Shown here: positions 16,813 through 24,262 of the stretch, in pieces
Layout: each line of letters begins with the position of its first letter
Numbering within the stretch: position 1 is the first letter of the stretch
DNA from: Deltaproteobacteria bacterium HGW-Deltaproteobacteria-14
Lineage (GTDB): Bacteria > Myxococcota_A > UBA9042 > PHBI01
Direction: 5' to 3'
Assembly: GCA_002841945.1 (NCBI GenBank)
Contig: PHBI01000109.1
Location: forward strand, 1-59,966
DNA: 59,966 bases
Translations under genes and position numbers: made by a program
Notes under the pieces: generated by a model
The model's database searches: none
The model's input: the letters and a program-made list of their open reading frames with translations, nothing else
Told to the model about the DNA's origin: nothing

Positions 16813-17110
16813 GTGGCCGTCTCCATCCAGCTCCCGGACTCCCTGCGCCGCCTCGCGGGCGGCCGCCACACCGTGGACGTCGACGCGGCGAGCGTGCGCG
16901 AGGCCCTCGAGCGCCTCGAGGCCGCCCACCCGACCCTGCGCGCGGCCCTGCGCGACGGCAGCGGGAACGTGCGGCGCTTCATCAACATCCTCGCCGACGC
17001 CGAGGACATCCGCTTCCTCGACAACCTCGCGACCGCGCAACCTCGCGACCGCGCTGTGCGACGGGGCCGAGGTGCGGATCGTCCCGGCCGTCGCCGCGGG
17101 CTGGTACTGA
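16813..17110 (+). pseudogene. MoaD/CysO-like sulfur carrier, frameshifted by a 16-bp duplication
   Basis: The GTG at 16813 opens a beta-grasp sulfur carrier (MAVSIQLPDSLRRLAGG, then LRDGSGNVRRFINILADAEDIRFLDNLATA) typical of CysO/MoaD proteins. At 17023-17054 a 16-base unit is repeated exactly in tandem, which shifts the frame and replaces the C-terminus with Arg-rich sequence running to about 17340. If one copy is removed the protein is 93 aa and ends LCDGAEVRIVPAVAAGWY with TGA at 17108-17110. The family normally ends VPAVAGG, so the ancestral C-terminus would be AG plus a two-residue WY tail. The shift may be a real mutation, a reversible tandem repeat or a sequence error. Confidence 0.75.
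17023..17054 (+). repeat. Exact 16-bp tandem duplication
   Basis: The unit AACCTCGCGACCGCGC occurs at 17023-17038 and again at 17039-17054 with no mismatch. Because 16 is not a multiple of three, it breaks the sulfur-carrier reading frame. Removing one copy restores a family-like C-terminus, which shows which state is ancestral. Confidence 0.95.
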
Positions 17111-17120
17111 GGCGGTCCGC

Positions 17121-17567
17121 ATGCTGCGCGAAGACCAGATCCGCCGCTACGCCCGCCAGATCCTGCTCCGCGAGGTGGGCGGCGCAGGCCAGGCCCGGCT
17201 CCTCGCCGGCCGAGCCGAGGTCGTCGGCGCCGGAGCGGCCGCCGAGGAGGCCGCGACCTACCTCGCGGCGGCCGGGGTCGGCGCCGTCGTGCTCGACGAC
17301 GCGCTCGCCGACCGCGTCGCCGACCGCCTCGCGCGCATGAACCCGGACGTCCGCGTGGAGCGCGCCTCCGACGACGCGGCCCGGCTCCCGGTCACCTCCG
17401 CAGGGGCCCCGGCGACCCGGGTCACCCCCGAGCCCGCCGACGATCGGCTCGCTGGCGCCCTCGCGGCCCACGCGGCGTTGATGACGCTGACCGGCGCCGC
17501 GGCCGACTTCGCGTGGGCGGCGGCGCCCGGCGTCCTTCCCGCCGCGCCGCCACCGGAGGGCGCGTGA
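17121..17567 (+). CDS. Degenerate E1-like partner carrying the RYARQ helix
   Basis: 148 aa from ATG 17121, ten bases after the expected carrier stop. Residues 1-60 match the N-terminus of ThiF/MoeB/HesA proteins: RYARQILLREVG (Arg9, Arg12), GQARLLAGRAEVVGAG, then YLAAAGVGAVVLDD. The nucleotide loop GxGxxG is degraded to GAGAAAEE. The catalytic core, the DxNLxRQ region and both zinc Cys pairs are missing. In MoeB an Arg of the N-terminal RYxRQ helix reaches across the dimer into the partner's ATP site. The E1-like protein at 15895 lacks exactly this helix, so this protein may supply the Arg finger in a heterodimer. The stop overlaps the JAMM gene start (GTGA). Confidence 0.7.
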   Translation: MLREDQIRRYARQILLREVGGAGQARLLAGRAEVVGAGAAAEEAATYLAAAGVGAVVLDDALADRVADRLARMNPDVRVERASDDAARLPVTSAGAPATRVTPEPADDRLAGALAAHAALMTLTGAAADFAWAAAPGVLPAAPPPEGA

Positions 17568-18022
17568 CGGCCCTCGACGCCCGCACCGCGCTGAGTGATC
17601 CGGCGCTCCTCGAGCCCCTCCGCGCCCACGCGATGGCGTGGTACCCGCGGGAGTGCTGCGCCCTGATCGTGGACGGGGCGCGCCGTCCGGAGCTGATCCT
17701 CGCCGACAACGAGGCCGATCGCTGGCACGCCGCCGACCGGCGCGCCTTCCCGCGCACCGCGGCGCGCGCCTATGTGCTGGACCCGCGGCTCCTCGTCCGC
17801 GCCGAGGCCGCCGGCAAGCGCGTGGTCGCCATCGTTCACAGCCACGTGGACGTCGGCGCCTACTTCTCCGACGAAGACGAGCGCCTCGCGTGTACCCCCG
17901 ACGGCGCCGCGCCGCTGTTCCCCGGGGTCGACCACGTCGTCCTCGACGCCCGCGCCGACGGCGTCCGCGGCTTCAAGACGTTCACCTGGTCCGACGCGGC
18001 CCGCGGCTTCGTCGAGCGATGA
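17564..18022 (+). CDS. JAMM/MPN+ metallopeptidase (Mec/QbsD type)
   Basis: 152 aa from GTG 17564, overlapping the preceding stop. The JAMM zinc motif is complete: Glu30 in WYPRECCALIV, His92-x-His94 and Ser102-x2-Asp105 in HSHVDVGAYFSDED. Bacterial JAMM proteins in sulfur-carrier operons cleave at the carrier C-terminus. Mycobacterial Mec releases cysteine from CysO, and QbsD in the thioquinolobactin pathway trims the last two residues of QbsE to expose GlyGly. The neighbouring carrier appears to carry a two-residue WY extension, so a QbsD-like trimming role fits. No cysM-like gene is present, which argues against the Mec cysteine route. Its stop overlaps the radical SAM start (ATGA). Confidence 0.85.
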   Translation: MTALDARTALSDPALLEPLRAHAMAWYPRECCALIVDGARRPELILADNEADRWHAADRRAFPRTAARAYVLDPRLLVRAEAAGKRVVAIVHSHVDVGAYFSDEDERLACTPDGAAPLFPGVDHVVLDARADGVRGFKTFTWSDAARGFVER

Positions 18023-19278
18023 GCCTCACCGACCGCGTCCTCGACAACCCCGGCCTGCTCAAGCTCGAGCTGATGCGCCGGGGCCTGCGCGTCGCCGCGG
18101 CCGACCTGGCGGCGGTCCGGACCACCGGCGCGCACGCGGCGGGCCACGCCCTCTTCGGCAACAGCTGGGACCTCGACGTCGTGCTGCCGCGCGCCACCTG
18201 GGCGAGCGTGCCCGTCCACCCGGAGCTCGCCGCCCGCTCCCCCTACGTCCTGGTGCGCGACGGCGCGGGCCACCACCACGTCACGACCGACGTCGCCGGC
18301 GCGCGCCGGACCCCGGTGACGGTGATGCCGCCAGCGCGCTTCTTCGACCACCGGACGGCGTCCGGGGTGCCCTACGGTCGCATCGGGACCGTCCACGGGC
18401 CCTACCTGGCGCTGTCGCCGACCGACCGCTGCGGCTTCCTCGACGGCCCCGACCGCTGCCGCTTCTGCGGCGTCGCCCCGCGCGGCGCCCACGACGCCCT
18501 CCCCGTCGCCGACGTGGTCGAGGCCGTCCGGGTGGCGCGCGGCGAGCACGCCGTGAACATGGTCCACCTCTCGGTCGGCTGGCTCGGCGACGACGACGGC
18601 GGGGTCACGCTCCTCGAGCCCTACGTCGCCGCCATCAAGAAGCACTTCGACATCCTGGTCGCGATCGACAGCCTGCCGCCGCGGACGGACCGCTGGATCG
18701 ACCGCGCCTACGCGATGGGCGCCGACGCCGTGAGCTACAACCTCGAGATCTGGGATCCCGAGCGCTTCGCTCTCGTCTGCCCCGGCCCGGCCCGCGCCAT
18801 CGGCCGCGAGCGCTTCCTCGACGCCCTCGACTACGCGACCACCGTGTTCCCCTCGGGGGGCGTCATCTGCCACCTCATCGTCGGCCTCGAGCCCCTCGCC
18901 TCGACCCGCGCCGGGATGACCGCGCTGGCGGCGCGCGGGATCGTCCCGGTGCTGCCGGTCTACCGCCCGTTCAAGGGGCGCGACATGCGCGCGGACGCCG
19001 ACGTCGAGCGCTTCCCGCCGTCCCTCGACGAGCTGAGCGAGCTGTATCGCGAGCTCTGGAGCCTGGTGCGCCGGCACAGGCTCGGCGTGCACCTCGTGCG
19101 CGACCTGGCGACCGTCACGACCCCGCTCGAGGGTCGGTTCTTCGCGGGTCAGGACGGGCTCTTGCGGCGCATCGGTCACAGGCTCACGGGGAGCCGCCTC
19201 GGGCGCCGCACCTCGGCGCGGCTCAGCGATCTGCGCCGCGCCCTCCGCGTCCGCGAGGTCGGCGCTGTCGAGCCCTGA
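18019..19278 (+). CDS. Radical SAM-type protein
   Basis: 419 aa from ATG 18019, overlapping the JAMM stop by four bases. Residues 1-125 form an N-terminal region I do not recognise, with His-rich GHHHVTTDV. The cluster motif is C138-x8-C147-x2-C150 (in LSPTDRCGFLDG then DRCRFCGV), wider than the canonical CxxxCxxC but seen in some radical SAM groups. Downstream blocks such as VAIDSLPPRTDRW, AVSYNLEIWDPERF and GVICHLIVGLEPLAS fit a (beta/alpha) barrel. The C-terminus is Arg-rich. Its place as last gene of the carrier/E1/JAMM operon suggests it uses the delivered sulfur or modifies the same product. The fold call is good, the reaction unknown. Confidence 0.75.
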   Translation: MSLTDRVLDNPGLLKLELMRRGLRVAAADLAAVRTTGAHAAGHALFGNSWDLDVVLPRATWASVPVHPELAARSPYVLVRDGAGHHHVTTDVAGARRTPVTVMPPARFFDHRTASGVPYGRIGTVHGPYLALSPTDRCGFLDGPDRCRFCGVAPRGAHDALPVADVVEAVRVARGEHAVNMVHLSVGWLGDDDGGVTLLEPYVAAIKKHFDILVAIDSLPPRTDRWIDRAYAMGADAVSYNLEIWDPERFALVCPGPARAIGRERFLDALDYATTVFPSGGVICHLIVGLEPLASTRAGMTALAARGIVPVLPVYRPFKGRDMRADADVERFPPSLDELSELYRELWSLVRRHRLGVHLVRDLATVTTPLEGRFFAGQDGLLRRIGHRLTGSRLGRRTSARLSDLRRALRVREVGAVEP

Positions 19279-19546
19279 CCCGACGCCGCGACGGGAGCGC
19301 GGCGCAAGCTCGGCCACGCAGGCGGGCGGCGCCCCCGACCCGCTGCGCGAGGTCGACTCCGGGCGCTTCCTGACGCGCTTCGAGATCGACCGTCGCCCGA
19401 TCGGCGTCGTCCTCCTCGATCGGCTGTGGAAGCAGCTCGCCCTCGCGGCGCTGCTCGCCGTCTTCGCCGTCGCGATCGCGCTCGAGCCGCCGAGCGGGCT
19501 CACCCCGGCGGGCTGGAAGAGCCTCTGCGTCTTCGGCCTGTCGGCG

Positions 19547-20803
19547 GTGCTCTGGGCGACGGCGCTCCTCCCGCTGGCGATCACGAGCCTGCTGGCGATG
19601 AGCCTGGTGCCGTTGCTGGGCGTGATGAGCGCGTCACAGGCCTACGGCTACTTCGGCTCGAAGGTCGTGTTCTTCATGCTCGGCGCCCTGATGCTCTCGG
19701 CGGCGATGATCCGATCGGGGCTCTCGACCCGCCTCGCGACCGCGGTCATCCGCCGCTTCGGCGCCACCCCACGCCGCCTCGTGATGGCGATCTTCCTGCT
19801 GTGCGCCGGGGGCTCGATGGTCATGAACGAGCACGCCGTCGCCGTCATGGTCCTGCCGATCGTCGTCGACACCGCTCGCGCCCTGGATCTCAAGCCGCTG
19901 CGCTCGGCCCTCGGGCGCGCTCTCTGCTTCGCGCTCGCCTGGGGCTGCATCATCGGCGGCAGCCTCACGGTGCTCGGCGGGAGCCGCGGCCCCCTCGCCA
20001 TCGGGATCCTCGAGGAGGCCACCCACCAGGCCACCACCATCAGCTTCCTCGACTACATCGCCTTCGGCGCGCCGATGGTGCTGCTCATGTTGGTCGTCGG
20101 AGCGCTGCTGCTGCGCTTTCGCTTCGAGCCGGAGGTGACCGACACCGCCGGCGCGATCGCGAACCTCGCGCGCCGCTCCCAGGCCCTCGGCAAGATATCG
20201 CCGCGCGAGCTCGTCGTGGCGCTCATCATGACGGTGACGGTGGTGGCATGGGCGACCCTCGGGGACGAGGTCGGCCTCGACACGATCGCCATCTTCGCCA
20301 TGGCGGCGCTGTTCGCCCTGCGTGCGGTGACCTGGGCCGAGGTCGAGTCGGAGGTCTCCTGGGGGGTCGTGCTGATGTACGGAGGCGCGATCTCGCTCGC
20401 CGCGGCGATGAGCGAGACCGGAGCCGCCCTGTGGCTCGCCGAGCAGGTCTTCAGCGGGGCGGCGCGCTCCCCGACCGCGCTGCTGCTCGTCGTGGCGCTG
20501 CTCTCGGCGGTCCTCACCGAGTTCATGAGCAACGCCGCCGTCGTCGCGATGCTGCTCCCGCCGGTGTTCTCCCTCGCCGAGGGCTGGGGGGTCGACCTGC
20601 GCGCCGCGACCATGGCGGTCGTGCTGCCGTCGAACTTCGCCTTCATGATGCCCATCGCCACCCCCGCGACGGCGCTCGCCTGGTCGGCCGGCTACTACAC
20701 CCCGCGCGAGGTCGCGCGGACCGGAGTCCTGATGAACCTCGCGGGGTTCGGGAGCATGCTGGTGCTCGTCTTGTTCTGGTGGCCGCTCCTCGGGATTCTG
20801 TGA
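19547..20803 (+). CDS. DASS/SLC13-type anion transporter
   Basis: Polytopic inner-membrane protein of the divalent anion:sodium symporter class (dicarboxylates, citrate or sulfate). About ten hydrophobic segments are visible, and the family blocks GSMVMNEHAVAVMVLPIV and TEFMSNAAVVAMLLPPVF are the paired signature helices with conserved Asn. The GTG at 19547 is the first usual start codon. However, the same frame continues upstream without a stop to 19037 and encodes family-like sequence before it (RPIGVVLLDRLWKQLALAAL), including the first membrane helix. No ATG, GTG or TTG lies in that extension; CTG codons at 19343, 19370 and 19424 do. The real start is therefore probably a CTG upstream, or the sequence contains an error. 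Confidence 0.82.
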   Translation: MLWATALLPLAITSLLAMSLVPLLGVMSASQAYGYFGSKVVFFMLGALMLSAAMIRSGLSTRLATAVIRRFGATPRRLVMAIFLLCAGGSMVMNEHAVAVMVLPIVVDTARALDLKPLRSALGRALCFALAWGCIIGGSLTVLGGSRGPLAIGILEEATHQATTISFLDYIAFGAPMVLLMLVVGALLLRFRFEPEVTDTAGAIANLARRSQALGKISPRELVVALIMTVTVVAWATLGDEVGLDTIAIFAMAALFALRAVTWAEVESEVSWGVVLMYGGAISLAAAMSETGAALWLAEQVFSGAARSPTALLLVVALLSAVLTEFMSNAAVVAMLLPPVFSLAEGWGVDLRAATMAVVLPSNFAFMMPIATPATALAWSAGYYTPREVARTGVLMNLAGFGSMLVLVLFWWPLLGIL

Positions 20804-20872
20804 CGCCCGGCTTCCGATCCTGGGCGCCGCGGCGATGGGATCCCGCGATGCCCCATCCGCCAGAATCCGGTG

Positions 20873-20901
20873 TTGCCGGTCGCAGCGCGCGAGTATATGG
20901 T
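20873..20901 (+). promoter_or_regulatory. Promoter candidate for fdxA
   Basis: TTGCCG at 20873-20878, a 17-base spacer and TATGGT at 20896-20901. Transcription would start near 20908, about 23 bases before the ATG, with GGGAG as ribosome site at 20920-20924. Confidence 0.5.
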
Positions 20902-20930
20902 CCGGCCGAACAGCTGCCTGGGAGCTAGCT

Positions 20931-21263
20931 ATGGCCTACATCGTCGCAGAACCCTGCATCAACTGTAAGTTCACCGACTGTGTCGCGGTGTGCCCCGTGG
21001 ATTGCTTCTACGAGGGCGAGAACATGCTCGTCATTCACCCTGACGAGTGCATCGACTGCGGGGCCTGCGAGCCCGAGTGCCCGGTCAACGCCATCTTCGA
21101 GGAGGACGACCTCCCGGAGAAGTGGGCGGAGTACGTCGAGCTCAACGAGCGCCTCGCCGGTGACTGGGCGAACATCACCGAGCAGAAGGAGCCGATGGGG
21201 TCCGCCGAGGAGTTCCGCAACGTCGAGGACAAGCGCGGCATGCTGAGCGAGACCTCGGTCTGA
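20931..21263 (+). CDS. fdxA: Seven-iron ferredoxin FdxA
   Basis: 110-aa ferredoxin of the Azotobacter FdI/FdxA type with one [3Fe-4S] and one [4Fe-4S] cluster, a low-potential electron carrier in the cytoplasm. By alignment with FdI, Cys9, Cys17 and Cys50 hold the 3Fe cluster and Cys21, Cys40, Cys43 and Cys46 the 4Fe cluster; Cys12 and Cys25 are the free cysteines. Blocks CINCKFTDCVAVCPVDCF and HPDECIDCGACEPECPVNAI are nearly identical to the family. The C-terminal 50 residues (EKWAEYVELNERLAGDW) are the usual FdxA tail. The start at 20931 has GGGAG upstream. It could feed electrons to the radical SAM protein encoded nearby, but that is only an inference. Confidence 0.96.
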   Translation: MAYIVAEPCINCKFTDCVAVCPVDCFYEGENMLVIHPDECIDCGACEPECPVNAIFEEDDLPEKWAEYVELNERLAGDWANITEQKEPMGSAEEFRNVEDKRGMLSETSV

Positions 21264-21635
21264 ACGAAGCCACGGCGGGGAGGGCCCCGGTGGTCGTAGC
21301 CGGTCCCGCAGGTCGACGAAGTCGGCCGGTGGGAGCCGCGATGATCGCAGGGGCCTGACCGATACGACGCCAGCGGCAGGGCGGGGCCACCTCGTGAGGC
21401 GCCGGCCGGGTTCGTCCCGGCGGCGTGGCGGCGGCCCGCCTCACGTTCGCTGAACGCACGTCCGTGTGCCGCCCGCGGTCTCTCGAGACCGCGGGCGCGT
21501 CACAGGGGGCGGATCGTGCATCGCAACACGAAGCGGCCACCGTTTCGCGAGAGACGACTGTCTTCGCGGGTGTCGCGGCTTGTGCGCCGCATCATTGGGC
21601 CGCGCTCGAGGGCTACCCTCGCGCTGCCTCGAGGG
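21264..21635. other. Non-coding region with hairpins
   Basis: No convincing gene in either strand. Two strong hairpins are present: GCCGGG-TTCGT-CCCGGC at 21405-21421, and an 11-bp stem at 21470-21497 with core CCCGCGGTC / GACCGCGGG around TCTCGA. Neither has a T tract. The region was searched by eye for tRNA, SRP RNA, RNase P RNA and tmRNA signatures; none was found. Confidence 0.4.
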
Positions 21636-21833
21636 CTACGCCTCGTGCTGCTCGACGGCCCAGCCGCTCTGCGGCTCGTCGAAGCGCCACACCGCCATCA
21701 GCCGCTCGAGCGCGGCGGCGCCCGGCACTAGCGGGGGGCCGCAGAGCACGCCGGGGTGCGAGGCGATGCGGTGCGTGCGGACGCCGAGCTCGCGCTCGAC
21801 CGCCTCGACTGTCTGCTTGGCCTGTTCGCTCAT
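21636..21833 (-). CDS. Small protein of unknown function
   Basis: 65 aa from ATG 21833. The coding call rests on a strong ribosome site (GGGAGGTG, about 5 bases before the ATG) and a balanced protein-like composition (MSEQAKQTVEAVERELGVRTHRIASHPG, then LERLMAVWRFDEPQSGW). There is no signal peptide, membrane segment or Cys motif. It lies 43 bases from, and is divergent to neither of, its neighbours: the next gene downstream on this strand is the FdxA region on the other strand, while the large membrane peptidase gene lies upstream on the same strand with its stop at 21877. I recognise no family. Confidence 0.55.
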   Translation of the reverse strand: MSEQAKQTVEAVERELGVRTHRIASHPGVLCGPPLVPGAAALERLMAVWRFDEPQSGWAVEQHEA

Positions 21834-21876
21834 GCGGCACCTCCCGCACCGAGCCTCGGGCCGAGCGGGTGGGCCG

Positions 21877-24204
21877 TCAATTTTTCCCGTCGCGGGCGGC
21901 CTTCCAGCGCGTGCGCGCGACCCAGTCCAGGTAGCGGTCCCGGGTCCCGCTGTGGGGAGCTAGCTCCGCGGTGCGCTGAAACGCCTGCCGCGCCCCGTCG
22001 AGCAGCTCGAGCGCGAAGCGGGCGTGACCGAGCAGGCGCCAGCTCTCGCGGCGCACCAGCGGCACCCAGGGGGCGCTGGTGTCCGCCGGGAGGACCGCCA
22101 GCGCCGTCTGCAGCAGGCGCACGGTCTCCTCGTGGTGACCCGCGAGGCCGTGGCGGCGCCCGAGCAGGTAGATGATCAGGGCGTCCTCGGGGAGATCGCC
22201 GAGGGCCTCGGCGAGGTAGCTCATGGCCTCGTCGTCGTCGCCCCCCGAGAGCAGGTAGGGCCCGAGGATCGGCTCGCGGCGCGCGTCGCCCGCGACCGCG
22301 AGCTTGACGAGGACGTTGCGCCAGCGGTCCTCGGACTGGGGGGCGTCGGCGATCGACTGGTAGCCGGCGATGGCGCCGACGATGTCGCCAGCGCGCCAGC
22401 GGGCGTCGCTGAGCAGCTCGGTCGCGTAGGCGTCCATCACGACGTTGCGGCCCGCGACGGCGAGGTACGCGGCGTGGATGGCCGCGGCGCCGGCGGCGTC
22501 GCCCGCCTCCGCGGCGATCCGCAAGAGCGCCAGGCGCTTGTGGGGGTCTCCGGGGACGAAGCCGACGACCTGGGTGTAGAGCGCGGTGGCCTCGACCTTC
22601 TGGCCGGCCGCGAGGAGCTGCGCGGCGCGGTGCTCGAGGCGGGCCACCTCGAGGGGGCAGGTGCGATAGAAGATGCCCGTGCCGGAGAAGCGCTGGGTGG
22701 CGAGGGCCAGGGCGGCGTCATCGACCGGGACGGCGTCGACCCAGCGCCCCCACTCCGCCACCAGGGCCTCGACCGGCTGGCCATAGGCCGCCTCGAAGTC
22801 GGCGTCGCGATAGACGCGCTCGAAGGGCCCGGCGCCGCGGGTCTCGATGAGCCAACGGATGAACGAGCCGCTCAGGGTGTAGGCGACGCTGGACGGCTGG
22901 AGGTAGAAGCCGTCAGGCCCGAGGAGCGCGGCCAGCGGCGGCGCGATCCCCGCCTTGCGCATCGCGGCGCTCCACTGGTGCGGGCTGAGCTCGCCGGTGT
23001 CCCACTCGAAGGCCTCGGCGGCGCCCTCGACCAGCGCCATGTGCGGCAGCACGCACTTCGCGGTCGGGATGTTGAAGGGCGGCGGGGCGTAGTGGCCAAG
23101 CACGACGTGGGCGAGCTCGTGGTGGACGACCGGGTCGCCATACGCGACGTGGTTGAGGTGGATCTCGTCGAGCCACGGCTTGGCGATGTAGACGTTGGCC
23201 GCGCCCATCATGCGGCGCTTGTCGTCGGTGGAGCCGTAGACGTAGCTGCGGATGCGGCGCGGGAAGCGCGCGCCGAGGGCCGCGTCGAGCTGCTCGATGC
23301 GGTAGGTGTGATCCTCGAGCAGCGCCTCCGCCTCGGCGCGGGGGATCGCGACGCGGTCGTAGAACAGCGTGAGGCGGTCGTTCTCGAGGCGACCGCCGAG
23401 GCGCGCCTCGATGTCGCCGCGGGAGACCTCGTAGCCGATGACACCGCGCAGCCCGAAGAAGGTCGCGGCGACGGCGACGGCCAGGGCGAGGGCGAGCCAG
23501 CGCCGGTGGGCGGCCTCGCGCAGGGCGTCGATGGTCAGCCAGCCGGCGGGGCCTCGGGCGAGGCGGGCGAAGGTCCAGAGGACCGCGAGCTGCGCGAGGT
23601 TGTTGAGGCGGTAGAGGGCGAGGCGGTCGTCGACCTGGATGACGGTGTCGTAGACCGCGCCGGAGAAGAAGCCGACGAAGGGGTCGTAGGCGAAGATCGC
23701 TGGGTGCAGATAGAGGTGGGCGAGATCCCAGGCGATGGCGCCCACCCAGAAGGCGAGGAAGAGCGGGATGGCCCAGCGGCGGCGGCGCCCGACCAGCGCC
23801 GCGAACGCGCCCACCTGCGCGGCGAGCAGGATCGAGAGCCCGGCGCCCATCACGTAGAAGAGCAGGCCCTCGAGGGGGTCGCAGTTGGTGACGCGGAGCC
23901 CGTTGAGCAGCAGCAGCAGCGGGGGCGGGACGGCGACCCAGAGGCCGGACCAGAGCGCCTCGCGGAAGGGAGCGTCGCCGCGCAGGACGGCGCCCCGGGC
24001 GGCGTTCGCCCCGGCGACGCCGGCGAGCAACCCGCCGGCCAGCGCCAGCACGAAGGAGCTGTAATAGTTGAGGATCCCGACGCCCGGCAGGAAGCACAGC
24101 GCGCCGGTCAGCGCGATCATGAGGATCGCGACGACGAGGGTGGCTCGCGACTGCCGGAGCGGTCGGGTGAGGCGCCGGAGCCCACCGCGCGGGCGAGGGG
24201 TCAT
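21877..24204 (-). CDS. Membrane-anchored gluzincin metallopeptidase with TPR-like C-terminus
   Basis: 775-aa integral membrane protein. Residues 1-250 hold about six or seven hydrophobic helices (ATLVVAILMIALTGALCFL, LEGLLFYVMGAGLSILLAAQ, RWLALALAVAVAATFFG). A soluble domain follows with the zinc motif HHELAHVVLGHY near residue 362 and the second metal ligand in LVEGAAEAFEWD near 396, the HExxH-plus-Glu layout of the peptidase MA clan (gluzincins). A residue pattern YVYGSTDDKRRMMG precedes it. The last 280 residues are helical TPR-like repeats (AGQKVEATALYTQVVGFVPGD, RAGDIVGAIAGYQSIAD, HHEETVRLLQTALAVLP). Catalysis should be extracytoplasmic. The combination of many helices, peptidase and repeats is unusual, and no substrate can be proposed. 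ATG 24204 is the only sensible start. Confidence 0.75.
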   Translation of the reverse strand: MTPRPRGGLRRLTRPLRQSRATLVVAILMIALTGALCFLPGVGILNYYSSFVLALAGGLLAGVAGANAARGAVLRGDAPFREALWSGLWVAVPPPLLLLLNGLRVTNCDPLEGLLFYVMGAGLSILLAAQVGAFAALVGRRRRWAIPLFLAFWVGAIAWDLAHLYLHPAIFAYDPFVGFFSGAVYDTVIQVDDRLALYRLNNLAQLAVLWTFARLARGPAGWLTIDALREAAHRRWLALALAVAVAATFFGLRGVIGYEVSRGDIEARLGGRLENDRLTLFYDRVAIPRAEAEALLEDHTYRIEQLDAALGARFPRRIRSYVYGSTDDKRRMMGAANVYIAKPWLDEIHLNHVAYGDPVVHHELAHVVLGHYAPPPFNIPTAKCVLPHMALVEGAAEAFEWDTGELSPHQWSAAMRKAGIAPPLAALLGPDGFYLQPSSVAYTLSGSFIRWLIETRGAGPFERVYRDADFEAAYGQPVEALVAEWGRWVDAVPVDDAALALATQRFSGTGIFYRTCPLEVARLEHRAAQLLAAGQKVEATALYTQVVGFVPGDPHKRLALLRIAAEAGDAAGAAAIHAAYLAVAGRNVVMDAYATELLSDARWRAGDIVGAIAGYQSIADAPQSEDRWRNVLVKLAVAGDARREPILGPYLLSGGDDDEAMSYLAEALGDLPEDALIIYLLGRRHGLAGHHEETVRLLQTALAVLPADTSAPWVPLVRRESWRLLGHARFALELLDGARQAFQRTAELAPHSGTRDRYLDWVARTRWKAARDGKN

Positions 24205-24231
24205 GGCACCGCCGGGTCAGCTCGAGGGAAC

Positions 24232-24254
24232 GCGCCCGGCGCGTGGCCGGGCGC
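24232..24254 (-). terminator. Hairpin after rpsT
   Basis: A perfect 9-bp stem (GCGCCCGGC / GCCGGGCGC) with a 5-base loop lies just after the rpsT stop at 24263. On the minus strand it is followed by GTTCCCTC, so it is a likely terminator with a poor T tract. Confidence 0.5.
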
Positions 24255-24262
24255 AGGCCGGA

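Noticed and set aside
16813..17340. 175-residue frameshifted reading of the MoaD-like gene as an intact CDS
   Set aside because: After the tandem duplication the protein becomes Arg-rich nonsense overlapping the next gene; the ancestral frame ends at 17110.
21264..21635. Possible structured RNA (RNase P RNA, SRP RNA, tmRNA or tRNA)
   Set aside because: Hairpins exist, but the conserved sequence blocks of these RNAs and a tRNA T-arm/acceptor pair were not found.
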